Assembly (NCBI GenBank): GCA_004296815.1
Contig: SCVT01000108.1
Location: forward strand, 1 to 20,287
DNA length: 20,287 nucleotides
Source: Reyranella sp.
Lineage (GTDB): Bacteria; Pseudomonadota; Alphaproteobacteria; Reyranellales; Reyranellaceae
Direction of reading: 5' to 3'
The notes under the pieces: model-generated
What the model was told of the DNA's origin: nothing
Seen by the model: the letters and a program-made list of their open reading frames with translations, nothing else
Databases searched by the model: none
In this document: positions 13,501 to 20,287 of the stretch, in pieces
Layout of the letters: each line of letters starts with the position of its first letter
How positions within the stretch are numbered: position 1 is the first letter of the stretch
Translations under genes and position numbers: made by a program

Positions 13501-13599
13501 ATGGAGACCAACGACCTGATCGTCTGCTTCTTCGTGCTGTCCGCGCTGGCCGGAGTCGTGCTGCTCGCGATCGGCCTGTGGCGCCGCCGCAGGAAGTGA
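13501..13599 (+). CDS. 32-residue single-pass membrane peptide
   Basis: A complete 33-codon frame (ATG 13501 to TGA 13597-13599). It begins METNDLIVCFFVLSALAG, continues as a hydrophobic span to about residue 27 and ends LWRRRRK. One TM helix with an acidic outside and a strongly basic inside end follows the positive-inside rule (N-out, C-in). The RBS is weak (TAGG, nine or ten bases away). A six-codon frame, ATG 13471 to TAG, precedes it in the same phase and might act as a leader. It ends five bases from the stop of the convergent membrane gene. No family is recognised; coding status rests on composition and topology. Confidence 0.5.
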   Translation: METNDLIVCFFVLSALAGVVLLAIGLWRRRRK

Positions 13600-13603
13600 A
13601 CGG

Positions 13604-14068
13604 TCAGCGCCGCGCCGGGCAGAGCGACAGATAGAAGAACAGGGCCATCACCGGCACCACCAGCCAGTTGAGCGCAGCACCGGGCGCTGTGCCCATCGTC
13701 GTCACCGGCTTGAGGTGCCCCGCCAGTCCGCGCAGCACCGGCTCGAGCGTGAAGACCAGCAGGACCAGCGGCACCGTTCCCCGCCAGCGCAACAGCAGCA
13801 CCCAGAGCAGCAGGGCGAGCAGGAGCTGGATCGCGCCCCACTGGCCAAACACGGCCACGATATTCGAGCCACCCGTCACCGCGACGTCGATCGTCGCGAT
13901 CGATTGCGCGCCACCGTCCGGCGCCAGCAGGTGGATGCAGGAGCGGACCGTGATGACGCCCAGCCAGGCGAGCGCTGCCCAGAAGGCGAGCAGCGGCCCG
14001 TCGTAGGTCGCGGGATTTGCGGGCAGCAGCCGCGCGAAGGACGGCTGCCATGACGAAGGCAGGGGCAT
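13604..14068 (-). CDS. Four-helix integral membrane protein, unknown family
   Basis: A 154-residue protein from ATG 14068, with GGGAAG about five bases upstream. Four hydrophobic spans are visible: ~26-48 ('LLAFWAALAWLGVITVRSCI'), ~66-95 ('NIVAVFGQWGAIQLLLALLL'), ~98-112 ('TVPLVLLVFTLEPVLRGL') and ~131-149 ('ALNWLVVPVMALFFYLSL'). The segment 'HLLAPDGGAQSIATID' between the first two is a loop. The 'AIQLLLALLLW' and 'LEPVLRG' patterns recall small DoxX-like or DUF-type membrane proteins, but I do not recognise a family. It is divergent from the kinase (107 bp) and convergent with the 32-residue peptide. Confidence 0.75.
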   Translation of the reverse strand: MPLPSSWQPSFARLLPANPATYDGPLLAFWAALAWLGVITVRSCIHLLAPDGGAQSIATIDVAVTGGSNIVAVFGQWGAIQLLLALLLWVLLLRWRGTVPLVLLVFTLEPVLRGLAGHLKPVTTMGTAPGAALNWLVVPVMALFFYLSLCPARR

Positions 14069-14120
14069 GGACGCTTCCCGGTTTCTGCAGCTTTACCGAA
14101 GCCTTTGACACGAAGCTGCC

Positions 14121-14149
14121 ATGACGCGCCGGCCCTGTCGCGCTATGCT
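14121..14149 (+). promoter_or_regulatory. Candidate sigma-70-type promoter of the kinase gene
   Basis: ATGACG (14121-14126) as -35 and TATGCT (14144-14149) as -10 are separated by 17 bases. Transcription would begin near 14156, leaving a ~20-base leader that includes GGGGGC before GTG 14176. In such GC-rich DNA, boxes of this quality can occur by chance. Confidence 0.45.
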
Positions 14150-14175
14150 TGAGGCCGAGAGTCGGGGGCACAAGC

Positions 14176-15906
14176 GTGAGCAACGAATCGACCGAGAAGG
14201 CCGCGTCGCCGGATCGCGCCGAATATCATTCGGCGTTGAACGGCGGTCTCATGATCGGGCGCTATCGCATCGTCTCGGTGCTGGGCGAGGGCGGCTTCGG
14301 CATCACCTACTCCTGCACCGACACCCAGCTCCACCGCGACGTCGCGATCAAGGAATACCTGCCGAGCGGTCTCGCGATCCGCCAGGGTGGCACCGAGGTG
14401 CTGCCGCGCTCGACCGAAACCTCCAAGGATTTTGTCTGGGGCCGCAGCCGCTTCCTCGACGAGGCGCGCACCATGGCGAAGCTCAGCCGCGTGCCCGCGG
14501 TCGTGCGCGTCCACGATTTCCTCGAGGCGCACGGCACGGCCTATGTCGTCATGGAGCTGCTGCACGGCGAGACGCTGCAGCAGCGCCTCGAGAAGCAGAA
14601 GTATCTCAGCCAGGCCGAGATCGACCGCATCCTGCCGCCGCTGCTCGAGGGGCTGGAGCAGATCCACTCGGTCGGCTTCCTGCACCGCGACATCAAGCCG
14701 GCCAACATCATCCTCGGGCCGGACGACCAGCCCACCCTGATCGACTTCGGCGCCTCGCGCGCTGCGGTCGCGGGCCGCTCCGAGCTGATGACCGCGGTCT
14801 TCACGCCGGGCTTCGCCGCGCCCGAGCAGTCGAGCACCGGCCGCCAGGGTCCGTGGACCGACATCTACGGCCTCGCCGCGACGCTCTATGCCTGCGTCAC
14901 CGGCGGGCCGCCGCCCAGCGCCATGGAGCGCCTGCTCGACACCGACGCACCGCTCTCCTTCGAGGCGGCGGTGGGCGACTACGCGCCCAACCTGATGGCG
15001 GCGATCAACGCCGGCATGCTGCTGCAGCCCAACATGCGGCCGCAGAGCATCGAGGCGTGGCGCGAGGTCCTGGCGACCGGCGTCATGAGTCTGCCCGATG
15101 CCGCGCCCCGCGGAACCGAACGTGCTGCGCAGGCGACCCAGTTCATGCCGCGCCCCGAGGCGGCCGTTCCGGAGTTGGAGCAAGCCGCAGCGGCAGTCGA
15201 TCCGCCCAAGGCCGAGCCTGTGGCTGCGTCCGTCACGGCGCCATCCAAGTCTGCCGTCTCGAAGTCGATGTTGCTGGCGGGGGGCGTCGCCGCGGTGCTG
15301 CTGCTCGTGGGCGGTGCCGGCTGGTGGGTGATGAGCGAGCGGGCCGCCGCCGAGGCCAAGGCACAGGCCGCGATCGTCGCCGCGCAGCAGGCCGCCGCGG
15401 CCGAAGCGACGCGCCAGAAGGAGGAGGCGGAGCGCCGCATCGCCGAAGCGCAGCGCCAGGCCGAGGAAGCCGCGGCCCGGGCGCGCGCGCAAGCCGCTGA
15501 AGCGAAAGCCGCCGCCGATGCCAAGGCCGCCGAGGAACAGGCCCGCACCAACGCCGAGCCCAACGAGGTCGCCCTCAAGCTCACCAACCGCGACCGCGCC
15601 AAGCTGCAGGTCGCGCTGCTGGCGGCCGGCTTCGACGTCGGTGGCATCGACGGCACCTTCGGCAAGCGCTCGCGCGAGACCATCGCCGCCTGGCAGACCA
15701 AGATCGGTGACGTGCCGACCGGCTACTTCACCGAGACGCAGAAGAACCTGCTGTTCACCGAGGGTGCCCAGCCGATCGCGCGGTGGGAGGAGCAGCAGCG
15801 TCGCGCTGCCGTCGCGGCCGAGGAGCAGCGACGCCAGGAACTGCTGCGGCAGCAGACACCGCCGCCTCCGCCGCCCAAGCGCGGCTTCAAGTGGCCTTGG
15901 GAATAG
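14176..15906 (+). CDS. Membrane Ser/Thr protein kinase with periplasmic coiled coil and peptidoglycan-binding-like domain
   Basis: A 576-residue Hanks-type kinase with these parts: kinase domain ~27-300 with GEGGFG loop (37-42), AIK Lys59, HRDIKPANI (170-178), DFG (190-192) and APEQ (215-218); linker; one TM helix ~365-386; a long Ala/Glu/Lys/Arg coiled coil (~388-460); a peptidoglycan_binding-like segment (~473-527: 'LQVALLAAGFDVGGIDGTFG', 'RETIAAWQTKIGDVPTGYF'); a short Gln/Arg helix and a PPPPPPKRGFKWPWE end. Catalytic residues are intact, so it should be active, phosphorylating Ser/Thr in the cytoplasm, with the C-terminal half outside the membrane. GTG 14176 is chosen because GGGGGC is six bases upstream; a TTG at 14149 would add nine residues. 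No phosphatase or FHA gene is adjacent. Confidence 0.93.
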   Translation: MSNESTEKAASPDRAEYHSALNGGLMIGRYRIVSVLGEGGFGITYSCTDTQLHRDVAIKEYLPSGLAIRQGGTEVLPRSTETSKDFVWGRSRFLDEARTMAKLSRVPAVVRVHDFLEAHGTAYVVMELLHGETLQQRLEKQKYLSQAEIDRILPPLLEGLEQIHSVGFLHRDIKPANIILGPDDQPTLIDFGASRAAVAGRSELMTAVFTPGFAAPEQSSTGRQGPWTDIYGLAATLYACVTGGPPPSAMERLLDTDAPLSFEAAVGDYAPNLMAAINAGMLLQPNMRPQSIEAWREVLATGVMSLPDAAPRGTERAAQATQFMPRPEAAVPELEQAAAAVDPPKAEPVAASVTAPSKSAVSKSMLLAGGVAAVLLLVGGAGWWVMSERAAAEAKAQAAIVAAQQAAAAEATRQKEEAERRIAEAQRQAEEAAARARAQAAEAKAAADAKAAEEQARTNAEPNEVALKLTNRDRAKLQVALLAAGFDVGGIDGTFGKRSRETIAAWQTKIGDVPTGYFTETQKNLLFTEGAQPIARWEEQQRRAAVAAEEQRRQELLRQQTPPPPPPKRGFKWPWE

Positions 15907-15922
15907 AAGAAAAGGACGACGG

Positions 15923-16321
15923 CTAGTCTGCCGCCCGGGCCGCCGCCGTGTCGACCGGGCCGGGCGCGATCTTGCGCAGCAGTGCCACGAGCTGGTTGAG
16001 GTCCGCCGGCTTCACCAGAAAGGGGACATCTGCGATCGGGCTGCGGGCGCTGATCCAGGGAAAGGCGCCCGACGTCAGGATGACCTTCGTTCCCGGCTGG
16101 TGCTTCTGGACCCAGTGCGCCAGGCCCACGCCGTTCGGATGCCCCGGCATGTCGATGTCGGTGAAAACCGCTGCAAAGCTGCGCTTTTCCAGGCAAGCAA
16201 TGGCCGCCGCGCCGGAATGCACGTCCACCGTCTCGAATCCGCGCCGCTTCAGGAAGTCGGAAACCTCCGTGGCGGTATCGGCGTCGTCGTCGACGACCAG
16301 GATGGGGAGGGGCGTGGTCAT
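15923..16321 (-). CDS. Stand-alone response-regulator receiver protein
   Basis: A 132-residue REC domain with no output domain. 'ILVVDDDADTA' (7-17) gives the acidic Mg-binding pair, Asp55 in 'FTDIDMPG' is the phospho-acceptor, 'LTSG' (82-85) has the switch Thr/Ser and Lys104 in 'FLVKPAD' is the conserved lysine. Single-domain regulators of this type act through protein contact or as phosphate sinks. It lies 16 bases from the kinase stop (convergent) and 348 bases from the hybrid histidine kinase start, divergently, so that kinase is the natural candidate partner (inference). No RBS is conspicuous at ATG 16321. Confidence 0.9.
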   Translation of the reverse strand: MTTPLPILVVDDDADTATEVSDFLKRRGFETVDVHSGAAAIACLEKRSFAAVFTDIDMPGHPNGVGLAHWVQKHQPGTKVILTSGAFPWISARSPIADVPFLVKPADLNQLVALLRKIAPGPVDTAAARAAD

Positions 16322-16385
16322 GGCGATGAACGCCGCCCGTATCCCACCGTTGCGGGCCGATCAACCCTCATCTTTTTGAACCGCT

Positions 16386-16559
16386 CTAATCAATCACGTC
16401 CGCCGTGACGTCGAGCGGGGCGGCGACGACGTCGCCGGCCACCGGAACGACCTTCACGACCGCGCTGGTTCCGCGCACCGGAGCCGCGACCACGCCGCAG
16501 CCGGCCAGGCCGAGCACGGCGACGACGAGCAGGATTGCCTTGGTGATGCTGGTGTCCAT
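16386..16559 (-). CDS. Tiny lipoprotein (DUF6726-like)
   Basis: A 57-residue protein from ATG 16559. It starts MDTSITKAILLVVAVLGLAG, then CGVVAAPVRGTSAVV: a signal segment with an LAGC lipobox and Cys21 as lipid anchor. The mature part is short and rich in Val, Ala and Pro ('VPVAGDVVAAPLDVTADVID'). Alphaproteobacteria have a family of small lipoproteins with this 'CGVVAAPVR.TSAVVKVVP' layout which I associate with DUF6726; the name is from memory. The RBS is weak, and an upstream in-frame ATG at 16595 would disturb the signal peptide. It is on the same strand as the receiver gene (64 bp gap) and diverges from the hybrid kinase. Confidence 0.72.
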   Translation of the reverse strand: MDTSITKAILLVVAVLGLAGCGVVAAPVRGTSAVVKVVPVAGDVVAAPLDVTADVID

Positions 16560-16668
16560 GCCTGAAAAACGCCTGTCTGGACAAGGAGTTGCCATCGGAA
16601 CCTTTCCCGTGGTCGGGCATTATGTAATTTGGCGCCGCACGCCAGGGCCTGACGGGGGACAGAGGGAG

Positions 16669-18660
16669 ATGACGGCCGAGACCGAGCAGCGCTACCGCGC
16701 TCTCTTCGACTCCCTCGACGAGGGCTTCTGCATCATCGAATTCCTCGACGGCCCGCACGGTCCGCTCAGCGACTACATCCATATCGAAGCCAACGCCGCC
16801 TACGCCCGCCACGCCGGCATTCCCAACGTCGTGGGCCAGAAGCTGCGCGAGATGGTGCCCGACGAGGCCGACGGCTGGGTCGAGTTCTACGGCAAGGTGT
16901 TGCGCACCGGCGAGCCGGTGCGCTTCGAGCGCGAGCTGGTCGCCACCGGCCGCCATCTCGAGCTCGCCGCCTTCCGGCTGGAGCCCGCGAGCCTGCGCCA
17001 GGTGGCCGTGCTCTTCCAGGACGTGACCCCGCGCAAGAAGGCCGAGGAGGCGCTGAAGCAGCTCAACGCCAATCTCGAGGCACGCGTCGCCTCGGCGCTG
17101 GCCGAGCGCAAGCTGTTCGCCGACCTGGTCGAGGGCACCGACATCTTCGTCCAGGTCGCCGACATGGACTACCGCTTCCTCGCCATCAACCAGGCCTCGG
17201 CGCGCGAGTTCGAGCGGATCTTCGGCGTCAGGCCCCAGGTCGGCGATTCGATGGTCGACCTGCTGAAGGGCAAGCCCGAGCACCAGGCCGCGGTGCGCGC
17301 GGTGTGGAGCCGGGCGCTCGGCGGCGAGGAGTTCGTCGAGGTCGCGGAGTTCGGCGATGCCGACCGTGAGCGTCGTCACTACGAGATGCGCTTCCGTCCG
17401 CTGCGCGACGCCGACGGCCGGCAGGTCGGCGCCTACCAGTTCGTCTACGACGTCACCGATCGCCTGCGCGAACAGCAGAGGCTCGCCCAAACCGAGGAGG
17501 CGCTGCGCCAGGCGCAGAAGATGGAAGCGGTCGGCCAGCTCACCGGCGGCCTCGCCCACGACTTCAACAACCTGCTGGCCGGCATCACCGGCGCGTTCGA
17601 GATGATCCGCGTGCGGCTGGCGCAGGGCCGCACCGCCGACGTCGAGAAGTATCTCGCTGCGGGGCAGGGCGCGGCCCGCCGCGCCGCCTCGCTCACCCAC
17701 CGCCTGCTCGCCTTTTCGCGCCGCCAGACGCTCTCGCCCAAGCCGATCGTGGTCAATCGCCTGATGGCCGACTTCGTCGAGCTGGTGCAGCGCTCCGTCG
17801 GCCCCTCGATCCACGTCGAGACCGTCGCCGCCTCGGGCCTCTGGACCGCCATGGTCGACGCCAACCAGCTCGAGAACGCGCTGCTCAACCTCTGCATCAA
17901 CGCGCGCGACGCCATGCCGGCGGGCGGCCGCATCACTCTCGAGACCGCCAACCGCTGGCTCGACGAGCGCACGGCGGCGCAGCACGGGCTCGACGCCGGC
18001 CAGTACGTCACGATCAGCGTCAGCGACAACGGCGCCGGCATCCCGAAGGACATCATCGACCGCGTCTTCGATCCCTTCTTCACCACCAAGCCGATCGGCG
18101 CGGGCACCGGCCTCGGCCTCTCCATGGTCTACGGCTTCGCGCGCCAGTCGAACGGCCAGGTCCGCATCTATTCCGAGATCGGGCGCGGCACGATGGTCTG
18201 CCTCTACCTGCCGCGCCACCTCGGCGCCGAGGAGGGAGAACCGGCGCCGCCCGAGCCCGCGCCGGCGCCGGCCGAGAGCGGCGAGACGGTCCTCGTGGTC
18301 GACGACGAGCCCACGGTGCGCCTGCTGATCGTCGATGCCCTGGCCGATCTCGGCTGCACCTGCCTTGAAGCGGAGAACGGCGCGGAGGCGGTGCGGCTGC
18401 TGCAGTCCGATCGCCGGGTCGATCTGCTGATCACCGACGTCGGGCTGCCCGGCGGGTTGAATGGCCGGCAGGTCGCCGATGCCGCCTGGGTGAGCCGGCC
18501 CGGCCTCAAGGTGCTGTTCATCACGGGCTACGCCGAGAACGCCGTGCTCAACCACGGCCATCTCGAGCGCGGCATGGAAGTGCTGACCAAGCCCTTCACC
18601 GTCGACGACCTGATGCGCCGCGTCGGCCGCATGCTGGCGGAAGGCAAGCGGACGGGCTGA
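16669..18660 (+). CDS. PAS-PAS hybrid histidine kinase with C-terminal receiver
   Basis: A 663-residue soluble sensor with no TM segment. Two PAS-like domains (~5-120 and ~148-266) each end with a 'DVT' hinge, and a coiled coil (~122-147) separates them. The HisKA domain has the H-box 'GGLAHDFNNLL' with His297. The HATPase_c domain shows 'NALLNLCINARDAM' (403-416), 'DNGAGIP' (453-459) and 'GAGTGLGLS' (477-485). An acidic/proline linker (~520-535) leads to a REC domain with DDE (545-547), Asp590 in 'LLITDVGLPG' and Lys641. It autophosphorylates and can pass phosphate internally to the REC domain. The PAS input is unknown. GGGGGAC and AGAGGG precede ATG 16669. A weak AT-rich -10 candidate lies at 16619-16630. 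Confidence 0.93.
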   Translation: MTAETEQRYRALFDSLDEGFCIIEFLDGPHGPLSDYIHIEANAAYARHAGIPNVVGQKLREMVPDEADGWVEFYGKVLRTGEPVRFERELVATGRHLELAAFRLEPASLRQVAVLFQDVTPRKKAEEALKQLNANLEARVASALAERKLFADLVEGTDIFVQVADMDYRFLAINQASAREFERIFGVRPQVGDSMVDLLKGKPEHQAAVRAVWSRALGGEEFVEVAEFGDADRERRHYEMRFRPLRDADGRQVGAYQFVYDVTDRLREQQRLAQTEEALRQAQKMEAVGQLTGGLAHDFNNLLAGITGAFEMIRVRLAQGRTADVEKYLAAGQGAARRAASLTHRLLAFSRRQTLSPKPIVVNRLMADFVELVQRSVGPSIHVETVAASGLWTAMVDANQLENALLNLCINARDAMPAGGRITLETANRWLDERTAAQHGLDAGQYVTISVSDNGAGIPKDIIDRVFDPFFTTKPIGAGTGLGLSMVYGFARQSNGQVRIYSEIGRGTMVCLYLPRHLGAEEGEPAPPEPAPAPAESGETVLVVDDEPTVRLLIVDALADLGCTCLEAENGAEAVRLLQSDRRVDLLITDVGLPGGLNGRQVADAAWVSRPGLKVLFITGYAENAVLNHGHLERGMEVLTKPFTVDDLMRRVGRMLAEGKRTG

Positions 18661-18740
18661 GCCCCTTCCGCGGCGGCTCGCGGCAGGCATGCCGCCAAAG
18701 CGCGGGACATTGCCGGCGTCGCGGGTGAAAGTCGGCGTCA

Positions 18741-19964
18741 ATGAACGACGACACGGATCACGGAGGAAGCGGGCCAAAGCCGGCGCGCGGCGGCGCCATG
18801 CCGATGGACTATTGGCGCCTCTGGTACGCCGGCATGATCGTCACCACCGTGCGCTGGCTGGAGACCGTCGCCATGGGCGTCGTCGTCTACGCCCGCACCG
18901 GCTCGGCCTTCGACGTCGCCATGATCACCATGCTGCGGCTCCTGCCGATGGGCCTGTTCGGCGCCTTCCTCGGCGCCGCCGCGGAGCGCTTCGACCGCCG
19001 CCGTACGCTCGCCGCCATGACGTGCGTGCTGGCCGCCACCTCCGCGGTGCTCGCCGTCATCGCCTGGGCCGACGCGCTCGAGGTCTGGCACCTCGCGGTC
19101 GCCAGCCTGGTCAACGGCTGCGGCTGGGCGACCGACAATCCGTTGCGCCGCACGATGATGGGCGAGGTGGTGGGCCGCGAGCGCATGGCGACCGCCATGG
19201 CCTTCGACGTCGGCGCCGCCAACGCGAGCCGCGTCGTCGGCCCCACGGTCGGCGGCCTGCTGCTGGCCGGCGTCGGCATCGAGGGCGCGTTTGCGCTGGG
19301 CGTCCTGATGTACGCTACCGCCGCCGCCGCGATCCTGATGGTGCGCGCCCGCATCGCGCCGGCGGCCGGCGCGAGTGCGGTGCTCGCGCGCACCTGGGAG
19401 AGCGTGGCGATCGTGATCGCCGACCGACGGCTCGCCGCGATCATGTGGGTGACGGTCGTCTACAACGTCTTCGCCTGGCCCTTCACCAGCATGATCCCGG
19501 TGATCGGCCGCGACCGCCTGAACCTCGGCCCCGAGGGCGTCGGCCTGCTGACCAGCGTCGACGGCGTGGGCGCCTTCGCGGGCGCGCTGCTGCTCGCGAT
19601 GTTCCTGACGCCGGGCTGGCACGCCCGCGCCTATGTCGGCGGCGTTGCGGTCTATCTCGTGGCGCTGATGGGCTTTGCCTTGGCGCCGACGTCGCTCACC
19701 GCCGGCGCGGCACTCCTGCTGACCGGGCTCGCCGGCGCCGCCTTCGCCACCTTGCAGGCGACCATCGTCTACCTCGCCGCGCCCGTCGACATGCGCTCAC
19801 GCATCATGGGTGTGCTCTCGGTCTGCATCGGCACCGGCCCCATCGGCTTCGTCTGGCTGGGCTGGCTCGCCGACCGTATCGGTGCCTCGGAGGCCACGGC
19901 GATCACCGGCGCGATGGGGCTGCTGGTGCTGGCGGTGACGTGGCCGCTGTGGCGAAAGATCTGA
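18741..19964 (+). CDS. MFS transporter (multidrug/enterobactin exporter-like)
   Basis: A 407-residue protein with about twelve hydrophobic segments. 'WYAGMIVTTVRWLETVAMGV' is TM1; 'RLLPMGLFGAFLGAAAERFD' followed by 'RRRTLA' is the TM2-TM3 region with the MFS motif-A-like loop; 'ASRVVGPTVGGLLLAGVG' fits the antiporter motif C region. The C-terminal half has 'DGVGAFAGALLLAMF' and 'IGTGPIGFVWLGWLADRIGA', typical of the MFS_3/EntS-type branch. It most likely exports small molecules by proton antiport in the inner membrane; the substrate is unknown. The RBS is weak (GTGAAAGTCGG). Its last ~195 bases are overlapped antisense by the DUF4345-like gene. Confidence 0.9.
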   Translation: MNDDTDHGGSGPKPARGGAMPMDYWRLWYAGMIVTTVRWLETVAMGVVVYARTGSAFDVAMITMLRLLPMGLFGAFLGAAAERFDRRRTLAAMTCVLAATSAVLAVIAWADALEVWHLAVASLVNGCGWATDNPLRRTMMGEVVGRERMATAMAFDVGAANASRVVGPTVGGLLLAGVGIEGAFALGVLMYATAAAAILMVRARIAPAAGASAVLARTWESVAIVIADRRLAAIMWVTVVYNVFAWPFTSMIPVIGRDRLNLGPEGVGLLTSVDGVGAFAGALLLAMFLTPGWHARAYVGGVAVYLVALMGFALAPTSLTAGAALLLTGLAGAAFATLQATIVYLAAPVDMRSRIMGVLSVCIGTGPIGFVWLGWLADRIGASEATAITGAMGLLVLAVTWPLWRKI

Positions 19965-20287
19965 TCGAGACTGCGCTGCCACGCCCATAGGAGCGGCATG
20001 ACAACGAGTTCCATGGCGAGCGCTGCAACCGTCGGCATCGAGAGCGGATCGCCCAGCGCCACGCCGATCAGGCGACAGAGGCCGCCGGTAACGACCAGCG
20101 CCGTCAGCAGCCCGAAGCGCTGACGCTTCATCTCGATCCGCGGCAACGTCGTCCAGAAAGCGATCCCGATGGCCAGCAGCAGGCCCGACAGGTATCGCAC
20201 GTGATTGCCAAGCTCGCCTGCGTGGGGATCGAGCGCGAGCCACGCGCCGGCCATCACGGGAACCGTTGCCGCCAGCAGCACCGCGAG
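19769..20287 (-). CDS. DUF4345-like membrane protein (5' part beyond window)
   Basis: The open minus-strand frame enters from the right edge and stops at TAG 19769-19771. The part from the edge to about 19945 carries a DUF4345-like pattern: 'MAGAWLALDPHAGELGNHVR', 'YLSGLLLAIGIAFWTTLPRI', 'LLTALVVTGGLCRLIGVALG', 'ALAMELVVMPLLWAWQRS'. That is four hydrophobic spans with the 'GGxxRL' and 'ELxxxPLL.xWQR' hallmarks. Proteins of this family normally end soon after WQR. Here the frame continues about 58 more residues ('DQIFRHSGHVTAS', then Ser/Pro/Met-rich) antisense to the transporter, so the tail is probably not conserved. The start lies outside the window. Confidence 0.75.
   Translation of the reverse strand, partial: LAVLLAATVPVMAGAWLALDPHAGELGNHVRYLSGLLLAIGIAFWTTLPRIEMKRQRFGLLTALVVTGGLCRLIGVALGDPLSMPTVAALAMELVVMPLLWAWQRSLDQIFRHSGHVTASTSSPIAPVIAVASEAPIRSASQPSQTKPMGPVPMQTESTPMMRERMSTGAAR

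Noticed and set aside
14143..15492. 449-codon minus-strand frame opposite the Ser/Thr kinase
   Set aside because: It has no recognisable features; the kinase frame explains the region fully.
16390..18777. 795-codon minus-strand frame opposite the hybrid histidine kinase
   Set aside because: It spans the lipoprotein and kinase, and its sequence is Asp/Gly/Leu/Arg-rich with no domain. The kinase on the plus strand has all catalytic boxes.

Overview
The window is chromosomal DNA from a high-GC bacterium, most likely an alphaproteobacterium of the Rhodospirillales/Hyphomicrobiales type (Reyranella- or Bradyrhizobium-like). This is inferred from strong G/C third-position bias, a DUF3300-DUF2950 pair, a PAS hybrid histidine kinase, small alphaproteobacterial-style hypothetical proteins and paired cold-shock genes. 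I saw no rRNA or tRNA gene, CRISPR array, transposase, integrase or plasmid function. Gene density is high, and both edges cut genes (a DUF2950 protein on the left, a DUF4345-like protein on the right).

Left part (1-5513): a translationally coupled minus-strand pair encodes DUF3300 and DUF2950 exported proteins. A small SET-domain protein with a lysine/arginine-rich tail follows, then a SpoIIAA/STAS-like protein and a TetR-type regulator. A minus-strand run then holds a fatty acid desaturase, a previously easy-to-miss 29-residue membrane peptide and a hypothetical protein.

Middle (5514-10820): two near-duplicate cold-shock cassettes on the plus strand (csp at 5801 and 10548) have strongly conserved ~200-nt leaders and similar GGCCCCG/CGGGGCC terminators. 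They bracket a ~4.1-kb island read entirely on the minus strand. The island encodes a small TM protein with a Pro/Ala tail, a membrane-anchored peptidoglycan-binding-like protein, an FAD monooxygenase coupled to a lipoprotein, and a three-gene operon headed by a relative of the T7 gp13 phage protein. The desaturase diverges from csp1, which suggests a local cold/membrane-fluidity module.

Right part (10818-20287): a glutathione S-transferase diverges from a cysteine synthase-type PLP enzyme, followed by a CBS-BON protein, a 32-residue membrane peptide and a four-helix membrane protein. Then come signalling genes: a Ser/Thr kinase whose C-terminal half is a TM segment, a coiled coil and a peptidoglycan-binding-like domain; a stand-alone receiver; a tiny lipoprotein; and a PAS-PAS-HisKA-HATPase-REC hybrid kinase. 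The window ends with an MFS transporter whose 3' end is overlapped antisense by the DUF4345-like gene.

I see no large self-contained novel system. The strongest candidates for undescribed biology are the duplicated csp leader, the kinase/peptidoglycan-binding fusion, the gp13-like operon, the two micro-membrane proteins and the readthrough antisense overlap at the right edge.
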